In this document: piece after piece, positions 42,542-52,123 of the stretch
Numbering within the stretch: the first letter of the stretch is position 1
How the letters are laid out: each line of letters begins with the position of its first letter
NCBI RefSeq assembly: GCF_037076555.1
Contig: NZ_AP029023.1
Coordinates: 930,001 to 994,000 of the forward strand
Length of the DNA: 64,000 nucleotides
Reading direction: 5' to 3'
Source of the DNA: Methylophilus sp. DW102
GTDB lineage: Bacteria; Pseudomonadota; Gammaproteobacteria; Burkholderiales; Methylophilaceae
Position numbers and translations under genes: made by a program
Notes under the pieces: model-generated
The model's input: only the letters and a program-made list of their open reading frames with translations
Database searches by the model: none
What the model was told of the DNA's origin: nothing

Positions 42542-44446
42542 ATGCGTGAAACATCTTTAGAGAACCTGATTACGCGGTCCGAAAGGCTGGCCGAGCAAAA
42601 TTACAGTACCTATTTTGTCCGCGTCATTCTCGTGAGCCTGCTAGGCTTTTTGATTCTGGGATTTGCCATCTTGATGGCCTTGATCCCGCTGGCCTTACTC
42701 ATAGGCTTGGTCGCGCTGACCTTTGTTGCTGGTGGTGCAGTGCTACTCATCTTGCTCAAGCTGGGCAAATTGCTGATTTTAATGATCTTGCCCGCTTTCT
42801 TGATGCTTAAAGCTTCCTTCAAAGTCTTGTTCAGCCGCTTTGATAAGCCAGTGGGCACCGAGCTCACGTCCGACCAAGCGCCTGCGCTGTGGCAAAAAAT
42901 CAAGTCACTCGAAACCGCGCTCGCCGGCCCAAAAATCAGCCATGTGCTGCTCACCCACGATATCAATGCGGCGATTATTCAATATCCGCGCTTTGGCCTG
43001 TTTGGCTGGGAAACCAATTACCTGATGCTGGGCCTGCCGCTGTTGCAAGGCCTCACCGAAGGCGAGGCGATGGCGGTAATCGCGCATGAGTATGGGCACC
43101 TTTCTGGCGACCATAGCCGTTGGTCCGGCTTTATTTACCGCTTACGCTCCACCTGGGCGCGCCTGCACGACATGGCCAGTGGCTGGCGTGACTGGGGCTC
43201 GCGCTATGTGGCCAAAATGTTTGGCTGGTATGCGCCTTATTTCAACGCCTACAGCTTTGTGTTGGCGCGCAAAAACGAATATCAGGCCGACCATGTCTCG
43301 GTCAAAATCGCCGGGGTAGAAAACACCGCCAGCGCCTTGTTACGCGTGCACGTGCTCTACCAGCTCGAAAAAGAATGCCTGCATGCGCACATCCAGCAAC
43401 GCGTTGCCACTGAGCCCAAACCCATGCAAGATAAAAGCGCCGTTTGGCAATCTATCGTCAACCAAACGCTAGAACCAGACACCCTGCATCGTTACATAGA
43501 CATCGCCTACACCTACGAGACCAACCATCTCGATACGCATCCCGCCATCAAAGATCGCCTGAAAGCCATAGGCGTTGAGCTTGAGACCCTGAAAACCCTG
43601 CCACGCGCAGACAATAGCACCTCCGCCGCCGATGCCTGGCTAGGGCCCGAGCTGCCACACTTCACCCACAAGCTCGATCAAGAATGGCAGTCCAGCATCG
43701 AGCAAAACTGGACCGCACGCCATCAGGATATTCAGGCACAAACCGCTACCTTGAATGAGCTGCTCGCCAAAGAAACACTGACTGCAGACGAGCAATGGCA
43801 AGTCATCGCCATTAAAGAAGACCTGACGCCAGACGAACCGCAACGCGCGGCCATTGAAGCCTTTGTGCAGCAATACCCTGAGCATTTGCAAGGCCGCTAT
43901 AGAGTAGGGGTGTATAAACTCCTCGACGATGATGAAACCGGCATTGAAGATTTAGAGTACGTGATGGCGCAAGACGAATCCGCCATCCTCGCCGCCTGCG
44001 AGCAAGCCTATCACTACTACGCCGCCAAGAACCCGGCCCGTGCCGATGAATACCTGCAACGCTACCAAGCCCGCGCCAACAAGTTGCAAGCCATTCACCA
44101 GGAGCTCTCGACCTTAACCCCCGCCGCAACGCTGGCAAAACATGATCTTGATGACGCCACCGTGCAACAAATCCGGGCCGTCATCGCCAGCGACGCCAAA
44201 GATATTAAAAGGGTCTATTTACTCAAGCGGGTATTAGATGCCGACAACACCAAGGGCGACTATGTGCTCGCCTTTGAAATGCCCACTTTTTCGCTCACCG
44301 ACCCCTCGAATAAAGTCATCGAGCGCTTGGTCAGCAAAGAGTTTCCCATCCATTTGTTTATTGTGTCGCTCAAGTCTGGCGCGTTTAAGCCATTTAGGAA
44401 AAGAATTAAAAAGTTGGGTGTGGAGCCGATTTATGCAAAAAATTAA
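42542..44446 (+). CDS. M48-family membrane metalloprotease
   Basis: A 634-residue protein. It has two or three N-terminal membrane helices (residues about 25-100, LVSLLGFLILGFAILMALIP). The zinc motif HEYGH lies in AVIAHEYGHLSGDHSRW (near residue 182), and the third ligand is probably the Glu in ARKNEYQADHVSV. The long C-terminal half is helical and repeat-like, with no recognised catalytic function. M48 proteases (HtpX/Ste24 group) cut membrane or periplasmic proteins. It has no operon partner here: VapC lies 255 bp upstream and the RloC-like gene is convergent. Confidence 0.85.
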   Translation: MRETSLENLITRSERLAEQNYSTYFVRVILVSLLGFLILGFAILMALIPLALLIGLVALTFVAGGAVLLILLKLGKLLILMILPAFLMLKASFKVLFSRFDKPVGTELTSDQAPALWQKIKSLETALAGPKISHVLLTHDINAAIIQYPRFGLFGWETNYLMLGLPLLQGLTEGEAMAVIAHEYGHLSGDHSRWSGFIYRLRSTWARLHDMASGWRDWGSRYVAKMFGWYAPYFNAYSFVLARKNEYQADHVSVKIAGVENTASALLRVHVLYQLEKECLHAHIQQRVATEPKPMQDKSAVWQSIVNQTLEPDTLHRYIDIAYTYETNHLDTHPAIKDRLKAIGVELETLKTLPRADNSTSAADAWLGPELPHFTHKLDQEWQSSIEQNWTARHQDIQAQTATLNELLAKETLTADEQWQVIAIKEDLTPDEPQRAAIEAFVQQYPEHLQGRYRVGVYKLLDDDETGIEDLEYVMAQDESAILAACEQAYHYYAAKNPARADEYLQRYQARANKLQAIHQELSTLTPAATLAKHDLDDATVQQIRAVIASDAKDIKRVYLLKRVLDADNTKGDYVLAFEMPTFSLTDPSNKVIERLVSKEFPIHLFIVSLKSGAFKPFRKRIKKLGVEPIYAKN

Positions 44447-44654
44447 TTTGCAATAATCATGATGGTAAGTAATCTTTTCGTATTAAGATTATTTGTTAAT
44501 TTCTGTGGCATGCTTAGGCCTTTTCATTGTAGTTTTTCTACAGTGTATAAAGGCTTTAGCAAACCATAAGTAAACAATTAAACAAAATATTTGTCTCGAA
44601 TTTCTTTAACTTTTGAAAAGTGGAGCTAATTCAATTTGTTTATCAATCAACTAT

Positions 44655-46883
44655 TTATGCTGCAAAAACAGTATCTGGAATAGTAGTTTCAATACCCATC
44701 ATCATGTTGTAGTGACCTTCTTGTCCAGCATTTACAAATATCCTCTGAAAGACTTGTAAATAACTATCATTAGTTTGAGTGCCATAGTTAATGTAGAGGT
44801 CATCATGAACGGAATGTGACCCATCGTTAACCCATGAGAATAAGGACTGACATATTAATTTTTCGCGTCCTTCAAACATTTCACAAATTTCGTCTTTACC
44901 TTTCCCACCCCACATAGTGAAATAGTTCTCAAGAATTCTGCGTAAGGTATTTTGTAATGTAAGGCTTGAAGGGTGTACAGATTTGACTTCGCTCCATAGC
45001 AATTCGTAGGCAGATTTAATTGGATTTTCAGGACATCTTTCAACTATAGTGCCTGTTGACAATTTTTTAACCATCCAAAATGATTCCTCAGTAAATGGTA
45101 CGTTACCTGAGCGACGAGAGTTAAAACTAATTTCTTTATGGAAATAAACATTGTGGGTAAGCACAAATACTTGCTTGATATTGCTAGCTGGAGATTTCAC
45201 CTCCTCAAATACACCTTTTATCAAGCTACTAACAATGTATAAAACATCACTATCAAGACTTGAAATTGGGTCGTCAAAAACTACGACTCGATTAGTAGTT
45301 GTGCCTTCAGCAGTCTGAGAGCCCTTGATCAGTGAGTAAAAGTATAAAAAGGTAATAAATGTTTTTTCACCTTCACTAAGGGATTTACGTGCATCTCCTC
45401 CATCCGCTCTAGAAATCTTATATTGGCCTTGTTCATTTGCAATTTCAATCGTGAAGGAAGTAAAACCAAATACTTTCAATAAAGAGTTAATAGCATCTTT
45501 TGTAGGCTGAATAGAGGTCGATTGTCTCTCTAGAGTTTTGATTTCCTCCTCAACCATTCTTTTTCTATTTTGCGCTTCACTTAAGCTTTGCTCCATACCT
45601 CTAATCGTTCCTTCTAAGCGCGCTTTCGTCGTCTGATAATCTGAAATGTCAGCTTTCAATTCCTCAAGTACAAATTTCCATATTTGGGCTGTTAGTTTTA
45701 ATCTTTCTTGCCCTAGATTTGTGATGATTAGATTGAAGTTAGTGATTTTTATATTTGCTTGAGTAATATGATGAGAAAGCTTCTCTGCTAGATCGGTTAC
45801 CGATTCAAGTGTCAATCTTCTACTTGGTTCCTGAATTTTGTTCAAAATAAGGCCAAAATTTCGATCAAGCAAATCCTCAAGCAAACTTGCTTCAGCAGCA
45901 AACAATTCATTATTAAGAAATTGAGAGTCTATTCGCTTGACACTGGCAATAATCGCCTTAAGTGTGTTTGTTGCTGATTCGTAATTGGATTTTAATTGTT
46001 CAACCTCTTGAAGATCATCTTGATAAACCTGATTGAAGAATTGATTCAATTCGTCAGTAAATTCAGGGGAAGTTTTCTGCTGACAAAATGGGCATGTACC
46101 ATTTGCTTGTTCGTGAAAATGCAATCCTTGTTTAACCCAATCTGCATTTCCTAATTGATTTATTAGTGCAGCTATATTTACATCTTGGCTACCTATAATT
46201 GGTTTCTGCAAAATTTTATTTGATTCATATGAAACCAAATTAGTGTATGAAATTAAAGGCAGTGGATTTGCAAATACCAAAGCTGACGAAAATATAGTGG
46301 AGGCTTTTTCTTTTAAGACGGTGAGATCAAGCAAATCAGCGTTATTACTTAGAGTTTCTTGCAGTACTCTTTCTTTAAATTTTTCTGCGCTATTTCTAGC
46401 GCCCGTGAAAGCAATCTGAAAATAATCATCGTGTTTTTGCTTTTGTTTAAAAGCTTTTTCACGAAATGAGATTTCTAGGCTCGCTAGTTCTTGTCTTATT
46501 CCTGATTGCTCAGGGCTACCATCAAGCTGATTCGATAATGCAGTGATTCTTGCTGACTGTCGCTCAACCTCAGGTCTTAAAGTTGCAATTTGTGCTTCAG
46601 CCTGAACTTGATTTTCACCTAGCGTAAATACTCCACGAACTGGACTGGAAAGGTTAAAGTTTCTCTCGACAAAATCACGGTTGTAAACCATAACTTCCAT
46701 CGGTGTTTGTCCTGCCCAGTGTACTTCACAGTCAATGTGCCCATCTACTTGCTCAATTGCTCGCCCAATGGTAGTTTTACCGCTCCCATTAGGCCCAAAT
46801 ATGAAGTTTATTTTTCGCAGATCGTCAAGAGTAACTGGAGAGGTGTATGAAGCAACATTCTGAATCGTTATCGCATTGATCAT
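44655..46883 (-). CDS. rloC: RloC-like anticodon nuclease (AAA/ABC ATPase with zinc hook)
   Basis: A 742-residue protein. The ABC-type ATPase head has Walker A GPNGSGKT (30-37), signature LSEGEKT (502-508), Walker B VVVFDDP (533-539) and the switch histidine in LTHN. Between the halves lie coiled coils with CPFC (264-267), a Rad50-like zinc hook. The C-terminus has R648-x3-E652 in LRRILENYF and histidines 690/693 in NDGSHSVHDD, fitting the Arg-Glu-His triad of PrrC/RloC anticodon nucleases. RloC excises the wobble base of tRNA after DNA damage or phage attack. Length equals typical RloC. The gene is much more AT-rich than its neighbours, suggesting transfer. No restriction system accompanies it. 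Confidence 0.8.
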   Translation of the reverse strand: MINAITIQNVASYTSPVTLDDLRKINFIFGPNGSGKTTIGRAIEQVDGHIDCEVHWAGQTPMEVMVYNRDFVERNFNLSSPVRGVFTLGENQVQAEAQIATLRPEVERQSARITALSNQLDGSPEQSGIRQELASLEISFREKAFKQKQKHDDYFQIAFTGARNSAEKFKERVLQETLSNNADLLDLTVLKEKASTIFSSALVFANPLPLISYTNLVSYESNKILQKPIIGSQDVNIAALINQLGNADWVKQGLHFHEQANGTCPFCQQKTSPEFTDELNQFFNQVYQDDLQEVEQLKSNYESATNTLKAIIASVKRIDSQFLNNELFAAEASLLEDLLDRNFGLILNKIQEPSRRLTLESVTDLAEKLSHHITQANIKITNFNLIITNLGQERLKLTAQIWKFVLEELKADISDYQTTKARLEGTIRGMEQSLSEAQNRKRMVEEEIKTLERQSTSIQPTKDAINSLLKVFGFTSFTIEIANEQGQYKISRADGGDARKSLSEGEKTFITFLYFYSLIKGSQTAEGTTTNRVVVFDDPISSLDSDVLYIVSSLIKGVFEEVKSPASNIKQVFVLTHNVYFHKEISFNSRRSGNVPFTEESFWMVKKLSTGTIVERCPENPIKSAYELLWSEVKSVHPSSLTLQNTLRRILENYFTMWGGKGKDEICEMFEGREKLICQSLFSWVNDGSHSVHDDLYINYGTQTNDSYLQVFQRIFVNAGQEGHYNMMMGIETTIPDTVFAA

Positions 46884-47013
46884 TTTAATTTTATCCTCTG
46901 TTTTCAGCTTTTATTATCGCGAATAAATTTCAGCCTATTCCACTATTGCTCGTTAAGTTTATCCCCAAATGCACCCTTAGCTTGGTCAACTGGCTGAGCT
47001 GTAAGACTCTGAA

Positions 47014-49599
47014 TTAGCCCGTAATGCCTATTCGAGCAAGTATCTCTGGTATGTGTTCTGCGGCGACCGGGCGGCTAAACAGATAGCCTTGTATTTCGTC
47101 GCAATGACTGTCGGTGAGAAAAGCCAGTTGCTGCTCAGTTTCTACCCCTTCTGCAATCACCGTGAGTTGCAAAATGTGCCCAAGTTGGATGATCGCACGG
47201 ACAATTTCTGCACTGTCTTGGTCTTTGTGAAGGTCACGGATGAAGGATTTATCAATCTTGAGTTTGTCGACGGACAGGCGTTTAAGATAAGACAGGCTGG
47301 AGTAGCCGGTGCCAAAGTCATCAATGGCTAGTTTGACACCTATGTGTTTTAGCGTGTGCAGGGTGCTGATGACGGATTCTGTGTCCTGGATCAGGATGGA
47401 TTCTGTCAGTTCGAGCTCCAGGCATTGCGGGGGCAGGCCGAAATCATGCAGTGCAGCGCTGATGGTTTCTACAATATTGCCATGCCGGAACTGGTGTGAG
47501 GATAAGTTGACCGCCACCACCAGCTGGGTTTGCCCTTGCTGGTGCCATGCGGCCAGTTGCCGGCAGGCTTCCCGCAGCACCCACTGACCCATCTGGATAA
47601 TCAGCCCGCTTTGTTCTGCGATAGGAATGAACTCGCTTGGTGGGAGCATCTGTCCATCGGCGTTTTGCCAGCGGATTAAGGCTTCAATCCCACTGATGCG
47701 ACCATCAGATAGGCGTATTTGTGGCTGGTAGTGCAGTAAAAACTCATTATTTTTAAGTGCTGTGTGCAGGTCTGTTTGAATTCGCATGCGCTTTTGCGCG
47801 TCGGCATTCATCTGCGTGACAAAAAAGCGGTAGGTATTGCGGCCACAATCTTTTGCCAGATACAAGGCGGCATCGGCGTTTTTGCGTAGGGTTTCAAAGT
47901 CTTTGCCATCGTGCGGATAAAGGCTGATGCCAATGCTGAAAGACGCATGCAGTGTGTTGCCGCTGACCTCAAACGGCTCTTGCATGGCGTTAAGAATTTG
48001 CTGTGCGGTTTGAGTCACGATATCGGACGCGTGGGCGTTGTTGATCAGCAGCACAAACTCGTCACCGCCCTCGCGGCTGAGCATGCAAGCCTCTGACAGC
48101 ATACGTTCGAGGCGCCTGACCACCTCTTTTAGCAGCGCATCGCCTATGGCATGACCAAAGCTGTCGTTAATCTCTTTGAAGTTATCCATATCAAGAAACA
48201 GCATGGCGAGGCCGTATTCGCGCTTGTTGGCTTGATGGATAAACTGTTCAAAACGCTTGCGCAGTAACAGGCGGTTAGGGAGGCCGGTCAGTGGGTCATG
48301 GTGGGCTAGGTATTCCAGTTTTGTTTCTGCGTCCCGATGTTCGGCACGGATACGCAGGGACTGAATGCCAAACGCCAGGTCATTGGCGAGTTCATCGAGC
48401 AGGGTGACCTCTTCATCAGAAAACGCATAGGTGCGGGAGGCGTAGATCGTGATCACGCCTATGGTCTGTTTTGCCACTTTGAGTGGCAAGGCGATGCATG
48501 AAAGCAGGCCTTCCTGGCTGGCGAGGTCGCCCAAATTATTCAAGCGGGCTGCATTGGGATAGTCCTGGATAATCTCTACACGCTCGCTTTGAAAGGCTTT
48601 CACGGCCAGGCTGATTTCCGGGGTTTGCTGCTCAAGCGCAATCGTCTTCGTCAGCTTTTGACCGGCCATTGCGGCAATACGCAGCGGTTGGTAGGTGCCA
48701 TAGTTGGGATAACCCACCCAGGCCAGTGGATAGCCCCCAGAGTCAATCACCAACTGGCAAATATCGTTGAGCAGGTGTTGTTCGTTTTCTGCATGAATGA
48801 GTGTCTGATTACAGCTACTCAACAAACGCAGTGAACGATTGAGTGTCAGCATTGCTTTTTCGGACTGCTTTTGCTGGGTGATATCACGCAAGATGCAAAG
48901 CACCCCCGAGACCTCGCCGATGGCATCTTTTTCCTGCACAAGACGGAGCTCAATGACGCGGTCATGCGGCCAGTGGCTCTCAATGGTGCAAGCGGTTTCT
49001 TGCTCTAGGGTTTGCAAAATCGCGTGGTGAATTTTTTTGCGTTCTGCTGGCGTGGCAATCTGGTCAGATTCAAGCAGGGTCTTACCCAGCAGCATGGATT
49101 CCTCGATGCCAAACAATGCTGTGAAAGAAGGGCTGACGTAGCTGTATCTGGCATGCTGGTCAAAGCGGGTAATATGGTCAGGATGGTTTTCAATGAGTGC
49201 GCGTAAACGTTTTTCACTTAACTTGAGTGCCGTGATGTCATGCGCAATCGCAAGGGCACCCACCACGTTGTTATCACCATCCAACTCGGGGACGGCATGA
49301 ATTCTGAGCACCTTGGTATGGACATTCGGGCCATCCGGTAGCCGGTCTAGAAAAAAATCAAACTCGGTATCTGTGCCGGTTTCTATGACGCCGCGGATTT
49401 TTTCTTGGTAGTGTTGTAAGGCGACGGAGGAGGGTCTGAGCGAGCTGGGAGTTTTGCCTTCAAGATCTTTAGCCGGTTCGCCAATCAGTTTGATTGCGGC
49501 TGGATTGAGATAAGTGCGCTGGCAATCACGGTCATAATGTATGACAGGCTCATGCAAATAATCAGTCAGCATGATGAATTTTCTGTCATCAGCAGCCAT
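47014..49599 (-). CDS. Cyclic-di-GMP sensor-enzyme, PAS-PAS-GAF-GGDEF-EAL
   Basis: 861 residues. In order: PAS (LTDYLHEPVIHYDRDC), PAS (LIENHPDHITRFDQHARYSY), GAF (LLSSCNQTLIHAENEQHLL to about residue 415), GGDEF (intact catalytic motif SREGGDEF) and EAL (EALIRW, ELTES, DDFGTGYSS, EGVETE, all apparently intact). It can in principle both make and break c-di-GMP; the net direction is not predictable. There is no membrane helix, so it is cytosolic. The ATG at 49599 follows AGGGG; a GTG at 49650 extends the frame but is poorer. Single gene. Confidence 0.9.
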   Translation of the reverse strand: MAADDRKFIMLTDYLHEPVIHYDRDCQRTYLNPAAIKLIGEPAKDLEGKTPSSLRPSSVALQHYQEKIRGVIETGTDTEFDFFLDRLPDGPNVHTKVLRIHAVPELDGDNNVVGALAIAHDITALKLSEKRLRALIENHPDHITRFDQHARYSYVSPSFTALFGIEESMLLGKTLLESDQIATPAERKKIHHAILQTLEQETACTIESHWPHDRVIELRLVQEKDAIGEVSGVLCILRDITQQKQSEKAMLTLNRSLRLLSSCNQTLIHAENEQHLLNDICQLVIDSGGYPLAWVGYPNYGTYQPLRIAAMAGQKLTKTIALEQQTPEISLAVKAFQSERVEIIQDYPNAARLNNLGDLASQEGLLSCIALPLKVAKQTIGVITIYASRTYAFSDEEVTLLDELANDLAFGIQSLRIRAEHRDAETKLEYLAHHDPLTGLPNRLLLRKRFEQFIHQANKREYGLAMLFLDMDNFKEINDSFGHAIGDALLKEVVRRLERMLSEACMLSREGGDEFVLLINNAHASDIVTQTAQQILNAMQEPFEVSGNTLHASFSIGISLYPHDGKDFETLRKNADAALYLAKDCGRNTYRFFVTQMNADAQKRMRIQTDLHTALKNNEFLLHYQPQIRLSDGRISGIEALIRWQNADGQMLPPSEFIPIAEQSGLIIQMGQWVLREACRQLAAWHQQGQTQLVVAVNLSSHQFRHGNIVETISAALHDFGLPPQCLELELTESILIQDTESVISTLHTLKHIGVKLAIDDFGTGYSSLSYLKRLSVDKLKIDKSFIRDLHKDQDSAEIVRAIIQLGHILQLTVIAEGVETEQQLAFLTDSHCDEIQGYLFSRPVAAEHIPEILARIGITG

Positions 49600-49888
49600 G
49601 GTGGTAACCCCTGAAGAATGTCGTTTTATTCTTTGAAGAATATCACACAAACTTAATTGTTTTTGACTTCATTTTACGAGACGCGAGTGCTGACCGTTTT
49701 ACGGGTCTGCACACTTGCTTCAAGCATCTGGACTCAGTGTTTCAACGGCGGGGCTAGCAAAGTTTCACTCTCTATTCGACTTGAGTTTGTAGCCAAGTAA
49801 GCAATCAGCGTTGCTGCTAAATTAGGTCGCCTGAATGTTGTGAGGGATAATAGCGGTTTTCGCTCAAACGTCATTTTCGGAATCCCCC

Positions 49889-52087
49889 ATGGAAGTTAAA
49901 GTCAATTTTCTCGATAAGCTCCGCCTTGAAGCCAAGTTTGATGACTTCACGGTGATTGCCGACCAGCCTATCCGCTACAAGGGCGATGGCTCGGCGCCGG
50001 GGCCGTTTGATTACTTTTTGGCTTCGTCTGCGCTGTGTGCGGCGTATTTTGTGAAGCTGTATTGCAGCACCCGTAATATTCCAACCGAAAACATCCGCCT
50101 GTCGCACAACAATATTGTCGACCCGGAAGACCGTTACAAGCAGATTTTCAAGATACAGATTGAGTTGCCTGCGGATATCTCTGAAAAAGACCGCATTGGT
50201 ATTTTGCGCTCGATTGACCGCTGCACGGTGAAAAAAGTAGTGCAGACCGGGCCTGAGTTTGTGATTGAAGAAGTGGCCAGCCTGGATGCCGATGCGCAGG
50301 CCTTGCTGACGGTGAACCCGGCGGCGGAGACGCAGACGTATATCACCGGCAAGGATTTGCCGCTGGAGCAAACCATTGCCAATATGACCGGTTTGCTGGC
50401 GAGCCTGGGTATCAAGATCGAGATCGCTTCGTGGCGCAATATTGTGCCTAACGTGTGGTCGCTGCATATCCGCGATGCGCATTCGCCCATGTGCTTTACC
50501 AACGGCAAAGGCGCGACCAAGGAAAGTGCGCTGGCCTCGGCGCTGGGTGAGTATATTGAGCGGCTGAGTAACAACCATTTTTATGCCGGGTCTTACTGGG
50601 GCGAAGACATTGCCAATGCGCCGTTTGTGCATTACCCGAACGAACGCTGGTTTAAGCCGGGGCGCAAAGATGCGTTGCCGAAAGAGATTCTGGATGACTA
50701 CACGCGGGCCATTTACAACCCCGATGGCGAGTTGCGTGGCTCACATTTGATTGATACCAACTCTGGCAATCGTGAACGCGGCATTTGTGCGCTGCCGTTT
50801 GTGCGGCAGTCAGATGGCGAGGTGGTGCATTTTCCGTCTAACCTGATTGAAAACCTGTACGCCAGCAATGGCATGAGCGCAGGCAATACGCTGGCCGAGG
50901 CGCAGGTGCAATGTTTATCTGAGATTTTTGAGCGGGCGGTGAAGCGCGAGATTATTGAAAGTGAAATGGCGTTGCCGGATGTGCCGCCAGCGGTGCTGGC
51001 CAAGTATCCCGGCATTGTGGCGGGCATTGAGGGGCTGGAGGCGCAGGGTTTTCCGGTGCTGGTGAAAGATGCGTCGTTAGGCGGACAATATCCGGTGATG
51101 TGCGTGACGCTGATGAACCCGCGCACCGGCGGTGTGTTCGCCTCATTTGGGGCACACCCGAAGCTGGAAGTCGCGCTAGAGCGCAGCCTGACCGAGTTGC
51201 TGCAAGGCCGCAGTTTTGAAGGCCTCAACGACTTGCCGCAGCCGACCTTTGTCAGCGAGGCGGTGACTGAGCCGAATAACTTTGTTGAGCATTTTATTGA
51301 CTCTAGCGGTGTGGTGTCGTGGCGCTTTTTTAGTGTCAAATCGGACTACGAGTTTGTCGAATGGGACTTTTCAGGTAATGGCGACAATGCCAACGCTGAA
51401 GAAGCCGCGACCTTATTCGGCATTTTGGCCGAGATGGGCAAAGAGGCCTATGTGGCGGTGTATGACCAGCTGGGCGCGACGGCATGCCGCATCTTGGTGC
51501 CTGATTATTCTGAGGTGTATCCGGTGGAAGATCTGGTGTGGGATAACACCAATAAAGCGTTGTTGTTCCGCGAAGATATCCTGAACCTGCATCAGCTGGA
51601 CGATGACAGCCTGCAGGCCTTGCTGGAGCGGCTGGAGAATAACGAGCTGGATGACTACAGCGATATTGCGACTTTGATCGGCATCCAGTTTGACGAGAAC
51701 ACGGTATGGGGCCAGCTCACGGTGCTGGAGCTTAAGCTACTCATCAACCTTGCTTTGCAGCAGTTTGAGGAGGCTCAGGATCTGGTGGGGGCGTTTTTGC
51801 AGTACAACGACAACACCCTGGAACGCGGTTTGTTTTACCAGGCCCTGAATGCAGTGCTTGGGGTGGAGCTAGACGAGGAGCTGCACCTGGCCGATTACGA
51901 GCTAAACTTCCGCCGCATGTTTGGTGATGCGCGTATGGACGCGGTGCTAGGCTCTGTCGATGGCAGCGTGCGCTTTTATGGCCTGACACCGACCAATCTG
52001 CAGCTGGATGGGTTGGACAGACACCATAGACTGCTGGACAGTTACCGGAAGTTGCATGCCGCACGCGCCAAGGCTGCGGCCGCTTAG
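49889..52087 (+). CDS. ycaO: OsmC-YcaO fusion protein
   Basis: 732 residues. Residues about 1-130 form an OsmC-like domain (DDFTVIADQPIRYKGDGSAP, then GPFDYFLASSALCAAYFVKLYC). Residues about 170-560 are a YcaO domain (GKGATKESALASALGEYIER, EAQVQCLSEIFERAVKREII, with many acidic ATP/Mg ligands), and a helical C-terminal tail follows. E. coli YcaO, linked to methylthiolation of ribosomal protein S12, lacks the OsmC part. YcaO enzymes activate amides with ATP. There are no peptide or azoline-cluster genes around, so a natural-product role is unlikely. rlmF, a ribosomal RNA methyltransferase gene, starts 36 bp downstream. Confidence 0.88.
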   Translation: MEVKVNFLDKLRLEAKFDDFTVIADQPIRYKGDGSAPGPFDYFLASSALCAAYFVKLYCSTRNIPTENIRLSHNNIVDPEDRYKQIFKIQIELPADISEKDRIGILRSIDRCTVKKVVQTGPEFVIEEVASLDADAQALLTVNPAAETQTYITGKDLPLEQTIANMTGLLASLGIKIEIASWRNIVPNVWSLHIRDAHSPMCFTNGKGATKESALASALGEYIERLSNNHFYAGSYWGEDIANAPFVHYPNERWFKPGRKDALPKEILDDYTRAIYNPDGELRGSHLIDTNSGNRERGICALPFVRQSDGEVVHFPSNLIENLYASNGMSAGNTLAEAQVQCLSEIFERAVKREIIESEMALPDVPPAVLAKYPGIVAGIEGLEAQGFPVLVKDASLGGQYPVMCVTLMNPRTGGVFASFGAHPKLEVALERSLTELLQGRSFEGLNDLPQPTFVSEAVTEPNNFVEHFIDSSGVVSWRFFSVKSDYEFVEWDFSGNGDNANAEEAATLFGILAEMGKEAYVAVYDQLGATACRILVPDYSEVYPVEDLVWDNTNKALLFREDILNLHQLDDDSLQALLERLENNELDDYSDIATLIGIQFDENTVWGQLTVLELKLLINLALQQFEEAQDLVGAFLQYNDNTLERGLFYQALNAVLGVELDEELHLADYELNFRRMFGDARMDAVLGSVDGSVRFYGLTPTNLQLDGLDRHHRLLDSYRKLHAARAKAAAA

Positions 52088-52123
52088 GCGCGCTACCCAA
52101 GTGCAATTGGCGAATACTTAGGC

